Assembly: GCF_900603025.1 (NCBI RefSeq)
Contig: NZ_LR026975.1
Coordinates: 744,001-808,000, forward strand
DNA: 64,000 nt
From: Mycolicibacterium hassiacum DSM 44199
GTDB taxonomy: Bacteria; Actinomycetota; Actinomycetes; Mycobacteriales; Mycobacteriaceae
Direction of reading: 5' to 3'
The notes below the pieces were generated by a model, which was not told the DNA's origin, made no database searches, and worked only from the letters and a program-made list of their open reading frames with translations. Below, piece after piece: positions 52,024 to 60,747 of the stretch. The translations under genes were made by a program, and so were the position numbers. Each line of letters starts with the position of its first letter. The first letter of the stretch is position 1.

Positions 52024-53133
52024 ATGCCGACACCCGTTTACACCAAGCCCGTGACCGATCCGATGGCCTGGACCGGTCAGGACTTCTCCAGCAAGGACGA
52101 CTTCGCCTTCGACCTGACCAAGCGCCACGTCGACGCGCTGAAGTCGATCCTGCACGCCACGCGGCACAAGGACCGCGACGAGATCACCACCGAGGACGCC
52201 CGGCACCCCGACCTCAACGACGATCTGCGCAAGGTCTACGAGGAGGTGATGTTCGGCCGCGGGCTGGTGTGCGTGCGCGGGTTTCCGGTCGAGGAGCACT
52301 CCATCGACGAGCTCGAACGGATCTACTGGGCGTTCTGCACCCACTTCGGGTATCTGGTGTCGAACAACTCGTTCGGCCACCGCATGGTGCGGGTCCAGGA
52401 GGAGATCCTGCCGAACGGAAAGCAGCCCGCCCGGGGCACCAAGTCCAGCGCCGAGCTGGCCATGCACAACGACGCCGCGGACATCCTCGCGCTGTTGTGC
52501 GTGTATCCGGCGGCCAAGGGCGGCGAGAGCCAGTTCTCCAGCGGGCCGGCGGCGCACAACCGGATCCTGGCCGAACGCCCGGACCTGCTGCCGGTGCTCT
52601 ACGAGGGCTTCCCGCACCATCGCCGCAGCGAACAACCCGACGACCAGCCCGACGTGACGCCCTACAACGTGCCGGTGTTCTCCCAGATCGACGGGCGGAT
52701 CTGCATCAACTTCACCTACAGCAGCATCCTGCCGGCCATGAAGACGCTCGGCCGCGAGTTCACCCCCGAGCAGGAGGAGGCCATCGAGCTGCTGCGGCGG
52801 GTGCTGGTCGAACAGCAGGTCGAGTTCCGGCTGGAGTCCGGGGAGGCGGCGATCGCCAACAACTTCGCGATGTGCCACTCCCGGTCGGATTTCGTCTCCG
52901 CCAACGATCCCAAGCGGCGGCGCTGCTTCCTGCGGGCCTGGATGGAGGTGCCGCTGTCGGATCGCCGGCTGCCGATCGGCCGCGAGTACTTCCACATGGA
53001 GAACAAGGACGGCCGGCTGGGCTACGACCCGGTGCCCGGGCGCGAGGGGAAGATCCCGCGCAACGACTACGCCAACGTCGACGAGCAGCTGGCCGAGATG
53101 TTCAGGGCGGCACAGGCCAAACCGAAGATCTGA
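52024..53133 (+). CDS. TauD/TfdA-type iron/2-oxoglutarate oxygenase
   Basis: A 369-residue oxygenase of the TauD superfamily, about 90 residues longer than the one at 7934. The iron site is HND in ELAMHNDAADILALLCVYPAAKGGESQFSS and the distal histidine in ANNFAMCHSRSDFVSAND; the arginine cluster KRRRCFLRAWMEVP probably anchors 2-oxoglutarate. The sequence pattern (G.ESQFSS..A.HN.I..ERPDLL..L) is that of the asparagine/clavaminate-like group in actinobacteria. ATG 52024 has GGAGG. The stop overlaps the next ATG (TGATG). Confidence 0.88.
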   Translation: MPTPVYTKPVTDPMAWTGQDFSSKDDFAFDLTKRHVDALKSILHATRHKDRDEITTEDARHPDLNDDLRKVYEEVMFGRGLVCVRGFPVEEHSIDELERIYWAFCTHFGYLVSNNSFGHRMVRVQEEILPNGKQPARGTKSSAELAMHNDAADILALLCVYPAAKGGESQFSSGPAAHNRILAERPDLLPVLYEGFPHHRRSEQPDDQPDVTPYNVPVFSQIDGRICINFTYSSILPAMKTLGREFTPEQEEAIELLRRVLVEQQVEFRLESGEAAIANNFAMCHSRSDFVSANDPKRRRCFLRAWMEVPLSDRRLPIGREYFHMENKDGRLGYDPVPGREGKIPRNDYANVDEQLAEMFRAAQAKPKI

Positions 53134-54269
53134 TGGCGTCACGACGGCGTCCGCGGCTGGTGTTCGAGCGGTGGACCGACCCGGTCGCGGGGGAGATTCT
53201 GGGCGGCGGTGAGATCGAGCTGGTGCGGCTTGATCTCACCGCCCCGCCCGCCGAGGGGTGGGCGGCGCTGCAGTCGGCGCACGGTTACCAGGTGGCGACC
53301 CGCACCGATGTCGCCAAGGTTGTCGACGGGACCCAGTGGCTGGCGGATCGCAACCTGGTGCAGCGCTGTGATCAGCTGCTCGCGGTGTGCTCGGCCGGCG
53401 CCGGCTACGACGTCATCGACGTGGCGGCGTGCACCGAGGCGGGAATCGCGGTGTGCAACAACTCCGGTCCGGGTGCGGAGGCGGTGGCCGAGCACGCGCT
53501 GGGCCTGATGCTGGACCTGGCCAAGAAGATCACCGTCGCCGACCGGGTGCTGCGCCGGGGCGCGCTGGGCGATCGGCTGGCGCTGCGCGGCAGCCAGTTG
53601 CAGCACAAGACGCTGGGCGTGGTGGGACTCGGCGCGATCGGCAGCCGGCTGGTGCAGTTGTGCGCACCGTTCGACATGGAGGTGCTGGCCTTCGACCCGT
53701 ACGTCGATGAGGAAACCGCGAAAGCTCGTGGAGTACAACTTGTTTCCCTCGATGAGCTGCTGCAGCGGGCCGATTTCGTGCAACTGACCTGTCCACTGAC
53801 CGCCGAGACCGAGGGCTTGATCGGGCGTGCGGAGTTCGCCGCGATGAAGCCGACCGCGTTCTTCATCACCACCGCCCGGGGGCCGGTGCACGACGAGGCC
53901 GCGCTCTACGACGCGCTGGTATCCGGCCGGATCGCCGGCGCGGGGCTGGATGTGTTCCACGACGAGCCGCCCCGTGCCGACAACCCGCTGCTGAGCCTGG
54001 ACAACGTCGTCGCGACCCCGCACACCGCGGGGATCACCGTGGAGGCCGCGCGCGACATCGCGGTGGCCACCGCCGCTCAGTGGCAGACCATCTTCGCCGG
54101 CCGCGTGCCGCCCCGGCTGCTCAACCCCGAGGTGTGGCCCCGCTACCGCGAGCGGTTCGAGCGCATCCTCGGATTCGCTCCGGAGCCGCTCGACGGCCGG
54201 CCCGACCGCCCGAGCCCCGAGAACACCACGTCCCGGAAAACCGCAGAGAAGGAAGCATTCACCAGGTGA
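53133..54269 (+). CDS. D-isomer-specific 2-hydroxyacid dehydrogenase
   Basis: A 378-residue NAD-dependent dehydrogenase. Rossmann motif LGVVGLGAIGSRLVQLCAPF (about 170-190), the catalytic Arg in TTARGPVHDEAAL, Glu in the AGLDVFHDEPPRADNPLL motif and His in VVATPHTAGIT. It interconverts a 2-oxo acid and a D-2-hydroxy acid. It follows the oxygenase gene with a 1-bp overlap; its stop overlaps the next GTG. The C-terminal tail (about 30 residues after RYRERFERILGFAP) is polar and unique. Confidence 0.92.
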   Translation: MASRRRPRLVFERWTDPVAGEILGGGEIELVRLDLTAPPAEGWAALQSAHGYQVATRTDVAKVVDGTQWLADRNLVQRCDQLLAVCSAGAGYDVIDVAACTEAGIAVCNNSGPGAEAVAEHALGLMLDLAKKITVADRVLRRGALGDRLALRGSQLQHKTLGVVGLGAIGSRLVQLCAPFDMEVLAFDPYVDEETAKARGVQLVSLDELLQRADFVQLTCPLTAETEGLIGRAEFAAMKPTAFFITTARGPVHDEAALYDALVSGRIAGAGLDVFHDEPPRADNPLLSLDNVVATPHTAGITVEAARDIAVATAAQWQTIFAGRVPPRLLNPEVWPRYRERFERILGFAPEPLDGRPDRPSPENTTSRKTAEKEAFTR

Positions 54270-55090
54270 GCGAGTACGACACCATCGAGTTCGAGGTCCG
54301 TGGCCGCACCGCATGTGTGACCCTGAACCGGCCCGAGGTGCTCAACGCGATCAACGACGAGATGATCGCCGAGCTGAACGAGGTCTACGCCGAGATCGAA
54401 CGCTCACCGGACATCTGGACGGTCATCATCACCGGTGCCGGCCGCGCCCTGTGCGTGGGGGCGGACGTGAACAAGGCCGCCGACCACGACATGGAGAACG
54501 CACCCGGCATCGACAACCAGGGCGAGCCGGTGCTGAGCTCGCTGCGGCAGTGGGACGCACCGCAGGAGGCCACGCCGCCGTGGCTGCAGATGACCAAACC
54601 GATCATCTGCGCGGTCAACGGCATCGCGGCCGGGGCCGGGCTGGACCTGATCACCACCGCGGACATCACGATCGCCTCCGACCGGGCGTCGCTGATGGAC
54701 CCGCACGTCAGCATCGGCGTGACCTCGGGGCGGGAAGGGGTGCGGCTGGCCCGCATCCTGCCGCTGCCGGTCGCGATGCGGTTGGTGCTGATGGGCAAGC
54801 ACGAACGGCTCGACGCGCAACGCGCTTACGACCTCGGCATCTTCACCGAGCTCGTCGAGCACGACAAGCTGATGGACCGGGCCTGGGAGGTCGCCGACGT
54901 CGTCAACTCGAACGCCCCGCTGGCGGTGCGTGGTTCGCGCATGGCGATCCGCAAGGGCCTGACGCTGCCCATCTACGAGGCCGAACTGCTCGCCGAGAAC
55001 TACCGGATGAAGGTGGCGCTGACCAAGGACGCCATCGAGGGTCCCCGGGCATTCCTGGAGAAGCGCAAGCCGAACTGGCAGTGCCGCTAG
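54266..55090 (+). CDS. enoyl-CoA hydratase/isomerase family protein
   Basis: A 274-residue crotonase: oxyanion motif GRALCVGADVNKAADHD and NGIAAGAGLDLITTADITIASDRASLMDPHVSIGVTSGREGVRLARILP. It shares DPHVSIG with the 41334/42116 pair. An insertion of about 20 residues (ENAPGIDNQGEPVLSSLRQW) follows the oxyanion loop. GTG 54266 overlaps the dehydrogenase stop. Last gene of the aldolase operon; convergent with the amidohydrolase at 55107. Confidence 0.9.
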   Translation: MSEYDTIEFEVRGRTACVTLNRPEVLNAINDEMIAELNEVYAEIERSPDIWTVIITGAGRALCVGADVNKAADHDMENAPGIDNQGEPVLSSLRQWDAPQEATPPWLQMTKPIICAVNGIAAGAGLDLITTADITIASDRASLMDPHVSIGVTSGREGVRLARILPLPVAMRLVLMGKHERLDAQRAYDLGIFTELVEHDKLMDRAWEVADVVNSNAPLAVRGSRMAIRKGLTLPIYEAELLAENYRMKVALTKDAIEGPRAFLEKRKPNWQCR

Positions 55091-55106
55091 CGCAGCGCCG
55101 GCGGCA

Positions 55107-56294
55107 CTAGTCCATTCCGAAGAACCTGCGGGCGTTGGTGGCGAGCACCTTGCGCTTGGTCTCGTCGTCGAGCCCCTCGGTGGCCTTGTTGGCCACCTCG
55201 AGGCTGTGCGGCCAGTTGGTGTCGTTGTGCGGATAGTCGGTCTCGAACATCAACTGGTCGGGGCCGACCAGATCCAGGATCCGGAACGCCACCGGATCGC
55301 CGAAGGTGGAGAAGTACACCCGCCCCGGCACCTGGGTGCTCGGTGGATCGGTCAACAGCGGATGCACCCCGCCCCAGCCGCGGCGATCGTGCCAGACCTC
55401 GTCGACCCGCTGCAGATAGTACGGAATCCAGCCGGCCTGGGCCTCGGCGAACGCGAGCTTGAGCTTCGGGAACTGAATCAGCTTGGCGGAGAACAGCCAG
55501 TCGACGAGTGCGATGGTGCAGTTGACCGCCATCAACGCGCTGGTGACCACGTGCGGGGAGTCGGGGGAGGACTTGGTCAGCGACGAGCTCGACCCGATGT
55601 GCAGCATGATCCCGACGTCATTGCGTTCGCAGGCCGCGAAGAACGGGTCCCAGTAACCGCTGTGGATCGAGGGCAGGTCCAGTCGTGAGGGCAGTTCCGA
55701 GAAACACACCGCCCGCATGCCCTTGGCCGCCACCCGCTCGACCTCCTTGGCGGCCAATTCGACGTCCCACAGCGGGATGATGCCGAGCGGGATCAGCCGG
55801 CCGTTGCTACCGGCCGCCCACTCGTCGATCTGGAAGTCGTTGTAGGCCTCGACGCACAGCCGGGCCAGCTCCTTGTCCTTGGCGTAGAGGAACCGCTGTC
55901 CGCAGAACCGCACCAGCGTGTTCGGGAAGCAAGCGGACGCCTCGATCCCGGCGATGTCCATATCGGCGAGCCGGTCGGCGGGTCGGTAGCAGCCCGGGCG
56001 CATGTCGTCGTAGGTGATCGGTTCGGTTCGCAGCTCATCGACCTCGTACCCGGCCGCCGCGCTGATCATCGGGATCGGAATGCGCTGGTCCTCGAAATGC
56101 CAGACGTCGGCCTCCCGGCCGTCCTCGTCCTCGATGAACGCGACATCGTTGGTCACCGACGGATCCATCCGGCCCTTGAGGCGCACGATGTGCGGTCCGG
56201 CTTCGTGGTAACGCTGCGGCAGCCGTTTGGTCCACAGGTCGGCGGGCTCCACCAGGTGGTCGTCCGGGGAGACGATCTTGATGTCTGCGCTCAC
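55107..56294 (-). CDS. amidohydrolase-2 family protein
   Basis: A 395-residue TIM-barrel protein. The N-terminal metal motif is SPDDHLVEP (D11, D12, H13), with GIMLHIGSSSS in mid-barrel and the late FETDYPHNDTNWPHS, where the aspartate is conserved. It belongs to the ACMSD/2,3-dihydroxybenzoate-decarboxylase-like group with DDH rather than DNH. GTG 56294 has AAGGAG seven bases upstream; the longer frame upstream crosses operator site G. It is transcribed alone, divergent from the TetR gene at 56455. Confidence 0.9.
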   Translation of the reverse strand: MSADIKIVSPDDHLVEPADLWTKRLPQRYHEAGPHIVRLKGRMDPSVTNDVAFIEDEDGREADVWHFEDQRIPIPMISAAAGYEVDELRTEPITYDDMRPGCYRPADRLADMDIAGIEASACFPNTLVRFCGQRFLYAKDKELARLCVEAYNDFQIDEWAAGSNGRLIPLGIIPLWDVELAAKEVERVAAKGMRAVCFSELPSRLDLPSIHSGYWDPFFAACERNDVGIMLHIGSSSSLTKSSPDSPHVVTSALMAVNCTIALVDWLFSAKLIQFPKLKLAFAEAQAGWIPYYLQRVDEVWHDRRGWGGVHPLLTDPPSTQVPGRVYFSTFGDPVAFRILDLVGPDQLMFETDYPHNDTNWPHSLEVANKATEGLDDETKRKVLATNARRFFGMD

Positions 56295-56358
56295 GCTGCA
56301 CTCCTTCCAGGACTGCCGGTGGGGTCCGGTTTTGCGAACAGAGCGATTCCCGAAAATG

Positions 56359-56374
56359 AGAATGTTGGTTTTCA
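56359..56374. promoter_or_regulatory. operator-family site G
   Basis: GAGAATG-TT-GGTTTTC, about 65 bp upstream of the amidohydrolase start at 56294, in the promoter region shared with the TetR gene. One half perfect, the other with one main mismatch. Confidence 0.6.
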
Positions 56375-56429
56375 TAGTACGCCATGGCGGCGGGGAAACC
56401 GAGGGGGAATCGCGTCCGGGGGATGGGAT

Positions 56430-56445
56430 GAGAATAACGGTTTAC
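56430..56445. promoter_or_regulatory. operator-family site H, TetR autoregulation
   Basis: GAGAATA-AC-GGTTTAC ends 9 bp before the TetR start. It overlaps a likely -10 element TACGAT (56443-56448), so binding would block the promoter of the regulator gene itself. Confidence 0.65.
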
Positions 56446-56454
56446 GATAGGGGA

Positions 56455-57246
56455 ATGACCCGAGACAACGGTGACGCGCAGGACCCGGCCGCCGAGGAGT
56501 CGTCGGAGGCGGCCCCGATCGAGCTCTCGGCCAAATGGCAGGAACGCACGCTGGAGCGGCGGCTGAGCAACGCCCGGGCGCGGGCGCTGGCGCGCAGCTC
56601 GCGGTTCCTGGCGACCGCGCTGGAGCTGGTGCAGGAGTCCGGCCGCGCCGACTTCACCGTGCAGACCCTCATCGACCGGTCGAACCTGAGCCTGCGCGCG
56701 TTCTACCAGCATTTCGCGGGCAAGGAAGAGCTGCTGCTGGCGCTCTACGAGAACATCACCAGCCAGTTCACCGAGGACATCCGCCAGGAGGTCGCCGCGG
56801 CCGACGGGCCGATGGAGCAGTTGGAGGCCTTCTGCCGGGGGTTCCTGTCGCGGGCCGAGTCGTCGCACAAGGTCGGGGGCCGGGTGGCGACCATCTACAA
56901 CCTCAGCCTCGAGATCGAGCGTCCGACCGAGTTCGCGAAGGTGTGGGAACCGTTGCAGAAGCTGCTCACCCGGATCCTCACCGACTGCGCCAAACAGGGG
57001 CTGGTGCGCACCGACCTCACCCCGGCGCAGCTGACCACCCTGCTGAACTCGACGCTGACCGCGCTGGCGCAGATCGGGGTGTTCAACACCGGTGTCCGCG
57101 GCGCCGAGTTGACCGAGGACGACATGTGGGCCTGGTGCAAGCAGGCGGTGAGCCCGCCGGCGGCGGTGGTGAAGCCGAAATCCGCCGCCAAATCCGGCAG
57201 CACGCGGTCGACGACCGGGCGGCGTGCCAAGAAGCTGACGGGATAG
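56455..57246 (+). CDS. TetR-family regulator, candidate master of the island
   Basis: A 263-residue TetR protein, longer than the usual 190-220 because of an acidic N-terminal arm (about 1-45, DPAAEESSEAAPIELS) and a basic C-terminal tail (AAKSGSTRSTTGRRAKK). Helix-turn-helix at about 60-100: ALELVQESGRADFTVQTLID then LSLRAFYQHFAGKEELLLAL. ATG 56455 lies seven bases after TACGAT, so the message may be leaderless. Operator sites H and G lie just upstream, which makes this protein the best candidate to bind the GAGAAY-type palindromes throughout 16-62 kb. Ligand unknown, presumably a CoA intermediate by analogy with KstR. Confidence 0.9.
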   Translation: MTRDNGDAQDPAAEESSEAAPIELSAKWQERTLERRLSNARARALARSSRFLATALELVQESGRADFTVQTLIDRSNLSLRAFYQHFAGKEELLLALYENITSQFTEDIRQEVAAADGPMEQLEAFCRGFLSRAESSHKVGGRVATIYNLSLEIERPTEFAKVWEPLQKLLTRILTDCAKQGLVRTDLTPAQLTTLLNSTLTALAQIGVFNTGVRGAELTEDDMWAWCKQAVSPPAAVVKPKSAAKSGSTRSTTGRRAKKLTG

Positions 57247-58380
57247 CTAGCGGGGGAGTCCCAGCCCCCGCTGCGCGATGATGTTGCGCTGGACCTCGCT
57301 GGTCCCCGCATAGATGGTGGTGCCCAGGGAGAAGCGCATCAGGTACTCGAAGCGGCCCTCCTCCGGCGCGGTGGGTTCGAGCCGGCTGCGCAGCGCATCG
57401 GGTCCGACCAGTTCGTTGATGTCCTGCGCGGCGCGCACCAGGGCCTCGGTGCTGTACAGCTTGGACATCGGGCCCTCCGCGATCGGGGCCCGGCCCTGTT
57501 CGGCCATCCACACGCAGCGCCGCTGCAGCAGGGTGGACACCTCGAGCTCGATCGCGACCCGCGCCAGCCGCCGCCGCACGTCGGGGTCGTCGATGCGCGG
57601 CGATCCGGCCGCGTCGGTGGTCTCGCGGGCCCACCGCTCCGCATGGTCGAGCAGTCGCGCGATGTGCGGACCCCAGCCGGAGGCGTGTTCGTCCTCCAGC
57701 GCCAGGTGCAGCACCGACCAGCCCTCGTCGACGCCGCCGATGCGGTACTCGTCGCCGACCCGCACGTCGCTGTAGAAGGTGATGTTGGTGCGCTCACCCG
57801 ACAGCGTCCACACCGCCTGCGCCTCGACCCCGGGTGCGTCGAGCGGCACCAGAAACATGGTCAGGCCCTTGTGTTTGGGTTTGTCGGGGTTGGTGCGGGC
57901 CAGCAGGAAGACGTAGTCGGCGATGTGGCCGTTGGTGGTGAACATCTTCGAGCCGTTGATGATCCAGTCGTCACCGCAGCGCACCGCCCGGGTCTTGGCG
58001 GCGGCGACGTCGGATCCGCACTCGGGCTCGGTGAACCCCAGCGCGATGGTCAGCTCGGCGGCCATCGCCTTGGGGATGATCTTCTGTTTGAGCTCCGGGG
58101 ATCCGGCCTTGTCGATCACCGCGGCCACCATGCGGGTGGTCTCGGACAGGTAGACCGGAGCATCGGAGTACATCAACTCGTCCTGCAGCACCTGGCGGTG
58201 CAGCGGCCGGCCGTCCGGGGCGAACATGTCCTTGGCGACCAGGCCGCGCGCGAAATCGTCGTCGTGGGCCACGCCGCTGCGGTAGATGCGCTCCTCGAAC
58301 TCGGGGGTGATCACCTCGTCCAGATGGGCCCGTACGGCGGCGCGGAACTCCCGCGTCTGGTCATCGAGTTGAAAATGCAC
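57247..58380 (-). CDS. acyl-CoA dehydrogenase (alpha-type)
   Basis: A 377-residue FadE with full middle domain (IALGFTEPECGSDVAAAKTRAVRCGDDWIINGSKMFTTNGHIADY) and C-terminal GTTIYAGTSEVQRNIIAQRGLGLPR. The stop directly abuts that of the convergent TetR gene. GTG 58380 is divergent from a shorter FadE at 58472; the two probably form an alpha/beta pair despite opposite strands. Confidence 0.92.
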   Translation of the reverse strand: MHFQLDDQTREFRAAVRAHLDEVITPEFEERIYRSGVAHDDDFARGLVAKDMFAPDGRPLHRQVLQDELMYSDAPVYLSETTRMVAAVIDKAGSPELKQKIIPKAMAAELTIALGFTEPECGSDVAAAKTRAVRCGDDWIINGSKMFTTNGHIADYVFLLARTNPDKPKHKGLTMFLVPLDAPGVEAQAVWTLSGERTNITFYSDVRVGDEYRIGGVDEGWSVLHLALEDEHASGWGPHIARLLDHAERWARETTDAAGSPRIDDPDVRRRLARVAIELEVSTLLQRRCVWMAEQGRAPIAEGPMSKLYSTEALVRAAQDINELVGPDALRSRLEPTAPEEGRFEYLMRFSLGTTIYAGTSEVQRNIIAQRGLGLPR

Positions 58381-58436
58381 GGCCGATCGCGCTCCTCGTC
58401 CCTGGGCGGCAAAGCGGAAATGTTAATCTCAGAATT

Positions 58437-58452
58437 GAGAGTGTACATATTC
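58437..58452. promoter_or_regulatory. operator-family site, weak
   Basis: GAGAGTG-TA-CATATTC lies in the 91-bp gap between the divergent FadE genes (58380 and 58472). An additional perfect TCTCA-GAAT-TGAGA repeat is at 58427-58440. Both are imperfect matches to the family. Confidence 0.4.
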
Positions 58453-58471
58453 ACCAGGATCGGTTGACGGC

Positions 58472-59485
58472 ATGGATTTGAGCTTGTCCGACGAGCAGCG
58501 CCAGCTCGTCGACGCGTTCACGGCGTTGTACGCCCGGATGAGCACCTCCGAACAGGTTCGGGCAGCCGAGCCGCTGGGGTTCGATCGCGAGTTGTGGCGC
58601 GCGATGCTCGACACCGGGGTGCTCGAGATGGCCGTCAGTGAGGACGACGGTGGCTGGGGGGCAACCGAACTCGATCTCGCACTGGTCGCCGAACAGCACG
58701 GCCGTGCGATCGCCCCCGCGCCGCTGATCGAAACCCAGGTTGCCGCAAAACTTCTCGCCCGGTGTGGTTCCGAGCAGCTGGGTCCGGTGCTGGGTGGGGA
58801 GCGACTTGTCACCTTCGCGCCACGGTCCGCGCGGGACGGCCGTGCCGGGCTGGTGCCGGCCGGTGCGGTCGCCGATGCGGCGGTCGTGCTGCACGACGAT
58901 CGGTTGCTGCTCGTCCCGATCGCCGCGGGCACCCGCCAGATCGACAACCTCGCCGCCATGCCGCTGGCGGACATCCCGATCGGCCCGGAGGCCACGGTGC
59001 TCGCCGAAGGGCCGGACGCGGTCGAGCTGCACGCCTACGCGCTGGACCGCTGGCTGCTGCTCAGCGCCCTGGCGCTGGTGGGCATCGCCGCACGGGCGGT
59101 GGAACTCGGCGTCGACTACGCCAAACGGCGTCACGCCTTCGGCGTGCCGATCGGCAGCTTCCAGGCGGTGGCGCATCCGCTGGCCGACAGCGCGACCGCG
59201 GTCGACGGTGCCCGGCTGCTCGGCTACCGGGCGGCGTGCGCCTACGCCGAGGAACCCGACCGGGCCGCCGAGCTGTCGGCGATGGCGTTCGTGTTCGCCT
59301 ACGAGACCGCGCGCGACGCGACACTGCGCAGCCTACACATCCACGGCGGTTACGGGTTCGGGATGGAGGGCGACATCCAGCTGTACTACCGGCGCGCCCG
59401 GGGGTGGGCGCTGGTGTACGCCGAGCCGCCGCTGGTGCTCGACCGGGTGGCCGACGCCCGCTACGGTCCGGTCGCGGCCCGCTGA
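58472..59485 (+). CDS. acyl-CoA dehydrogenase (short, beta-type)
   Basis: A 337-residue FadE with a reduced middle domain. Recognisable parts are MDLSLSDEQRQLVDAFTALYARM, VDYAKRRHAFGVPIGSFQAVAHPLADSATAVDGARLLGYRAAC and HIHGGYGFGMEGDIQLYYRRARGW. As in other short subunits of the cluster, the catalytic glutamate and parts of the FAD loop are not obvious, pointing to a role in a heterotetramer. ATG 58472. It stands alone on the plus strand between divergent and convergent neighbours. Confidence 0.88.
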   Translation: MDLSLSDEQRQLVDAFTALYARMSTSEQVRAAEPLGFDRELWRAMLDTGVLEMAVSEDDGGWGATELDLALVAEQHGRAIAPAPLIETQVAAKLLARCGSEQLGPVLGGERLVTFAPRSARDGRAGLVPAGAVADAAVVLHDDRLLLVPIAAGTRQIDNLAAMPLADIPIGPEATVLAEGPDAVELHAYALDRWLLLSALALVGIAARAVELGVDYAKRRHAFGVPIGSFQAVAHPLADSATAVDGARLLGYRAACAYAEEPDRAAELSAMAFVFAYETARDATLRSLHIHGGYGFGMEGDIQLYYRRARGWALVYAEPPLVLDRVADARYGPVAAR

Positions 59486-59490
59486 ACCCG

Positions 59491-59520
59491 GACCGTCGGC
59501 CCCGGCCGGCCGGGGCGGTC
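59491..59520. terminator. GC-rich terminator-like palindrome
   Basis: GCCCCGGCC directly followed by GGCCGGGGC (59499-59516), with outer GACCG/CGGTC arms, lies between the convergent FadE (ends 59485) and membrane-protein (ends 59519) genes. There is no T run and practically no loop, so this is a weak call. Confidence 0.4.
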
Positions 59521-59938
59521 AGGGGTTCTGATTCGCTTCGCGTTCCTCGTGGATGCGCACCAGTTCGCGGAAGCCCAGCCGCGGATACTCCGGGACCGGC
59601 TGCACCCCCCACTTGTCCTGGGCGGTCTGCTGGCCCGCCGCCTCGGGCGCGCCGCCGAACGGCGGACCGCTGAGCGGATAGGGGTTGGTGCAGCTCAGTG
59701 AGTCGTCCGAGTAGCGGACCTTCATCAGCTCGCTGCAGATCTCGGTGAGCGACAGCGTCGGCCAGCCGTACCAGGCCGCCACCAGCGGAACGGTCAGTGA
59801 TCCTTCGATCACCAGACCGAACAGGCACACCAGCAACCCGCGCCGCAACCACTTGTGCATCCGGGCCCACTGCGGAGAGGTGCCCAACGGCAGCTCGGCG
59901 TTCTTCGAATCCTGTTGTCCAGCAGTCTTATCGGCCAT
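59519..59938 (-). CDS. single-pass membrane protein of the small membrane operon
   Basis: I do not recognise this 139-residue protein. It has a hydrophilic N-terminus, one transmembrane segment (about residues 34-56, [22 protein letters not shown]) and a polar, proline-rich C-terminal part with two cysteines (ICSELM and LSCTNPY) that would lie outside the membrane. ATG 59938 has GAGGGA and follows the 226-residue membrane gene by 9 bp. It is the last gene of a four-gene operon of membrane proteins. Confidence 0.8.
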   Translation of the reverse strand: MADKTAGQQDSKNAELPLGTSPQWARMHKWLRRGLLVCLFGLVIEGSLTVPLVAAWYGWPTLSLTEICSELMKVRYSDDSLSCTNPYPLSGPPFGGAPEAAGQQTAQDKWGVQPVPEYPRLGFRELVRIHEEREANQNP

Positions 59939-59947
59939 CGTCGTCCC

Positions 59948-60628
59948 TCAGTCCGAGAAGATCTCGCGATTCACGGTGTGCAGATAGGGGATCGCGAGGA
60001 ACGGGGTGATGTAGAAGATGTTGTAGAGCCACCAGCCGATCACCGGGATGCCCACGGCGGCGTACCGGACATCGGCGTAGATGGTCATGTTGATGACGTA
60101 GCCGGCCCACATGATGAGCCCGAACCAGCAGGTGACGATCATCCACTGGTGGCCCCAGCGCCGCATCTGCAGGAACCCGATCGCCGCCGCGATCCGCAGC
60201 GGGAACACGATCAGCACCCCGACGATGATCCAGGCCTTCTCGCCGGGTGCGCCGGCACCGCCCATCCACAGCTCGTTGTAATGCCAGAAGTACCCGCCGT
60301 CCATCAGGTTGCCCCAGGCGGTGAAGATGGTCCGGGTGATCAGCGCGTGGTTGGCGAAGATGTCCAGGCCCCAGCCGATGCTGTTGATCGCGGCGTCGAG
60401 GATGATCACGTAGCCGATCAGCGTCACCATCATCGGGCGCACCGACAGCCCGCTGCGGGCGGCGTTGCGCAGCAGGACCAGGCCGCGGCAGAACACCGGC
60501 AGCCCGATCGGCCCGAGCACCAGCGTGCCCATCAGCAGCGTGCCGGCGATGAGCCAGCGGTCGGCCTGCCGCTGTGCGCGGTGGGACTCCTCGACGTGCT
60601 CGTCGTAGCCGGAGACGGTCGCGGTCAT
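59948..60628 (-). CDS. multi-pass membrane protein of unknown function
   Basis: I do not recognise this 226-residue protein. Five or six hydrophobic segments can be seen: about 24-47 (AGTLLMGTLVLGPIGLPVFCRGL), 63-88 (PMMVTLIGYVIILDAAINSIGW), 125-147 (AWIIVGVLIVFPLRIAAAIGFL), 158-180 (VTCWFGLIMWAGYVINMTIY) and 187-212 (AVGIPVIGWWLYNIFYITPFLAI). A loop YFWHYNELWMGGAGAPGEK contains a histidine and acidic residues. ATG 60628 shares one base with the preceding stop (TGATG). It may be the core of a small membrane complex with its two tiny upstream partners; transport or membrane-bound oxidation of a hydrophobic substrate are both possible. Confidence 0.8.
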   Translation of the reverse strand: MTATVSGYDEHVEESHRAQRQADRWLIAGTLLMGTLVLGPIGLPVFCRGLVLLRNAARSGLSVRPMMVTLIGYVIILDAAINSIGWGLDIFANHALITRTIFTAWGNLMDGGYFWHYNELWMGGAGAPGEKAWIIVGVLIVFPLRIAAAIGFLQMRRWGHQWMIVTCWFGLIMWAGYVINMTIYADVRYAAVGIPVIGWWLYNIFYITPFLAIPYLHTVNREIFSD

Positions 60629-60747
60629 CACCAGTCCCTCACCGTGAGCATCTGGACCTGGATCAGGAACAGCGCGAGAAGGGTTCCGTACACGACGATC
60701 TGGAACACGATCAGCGCGCGGCGGCGGTTGCGGTCCTGTTCGTTCAT
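60628..60747 (-). CDS. 39-residue single-transmembrane peptide
   Basis: A short gene: M-N-E-Q-D with basic residues, then one hydrophobic helix (ALIVFQIVVYGTLLALFLI), then a short polar end. Start and stop each share one base with neighbours in TGATG overlaps, so it is translated in lockstep with the membrane genes on both sides. Positive charges before the helix suggest an N-in orientation. Similar size to small subunits of membrane complexes; no database-level identification is possible here. Confidence 0.75.
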   Translation of the reverse strand: MNEQDRNRRRALIVFQIVVYGTLLALFLIQVQMLTVRDW

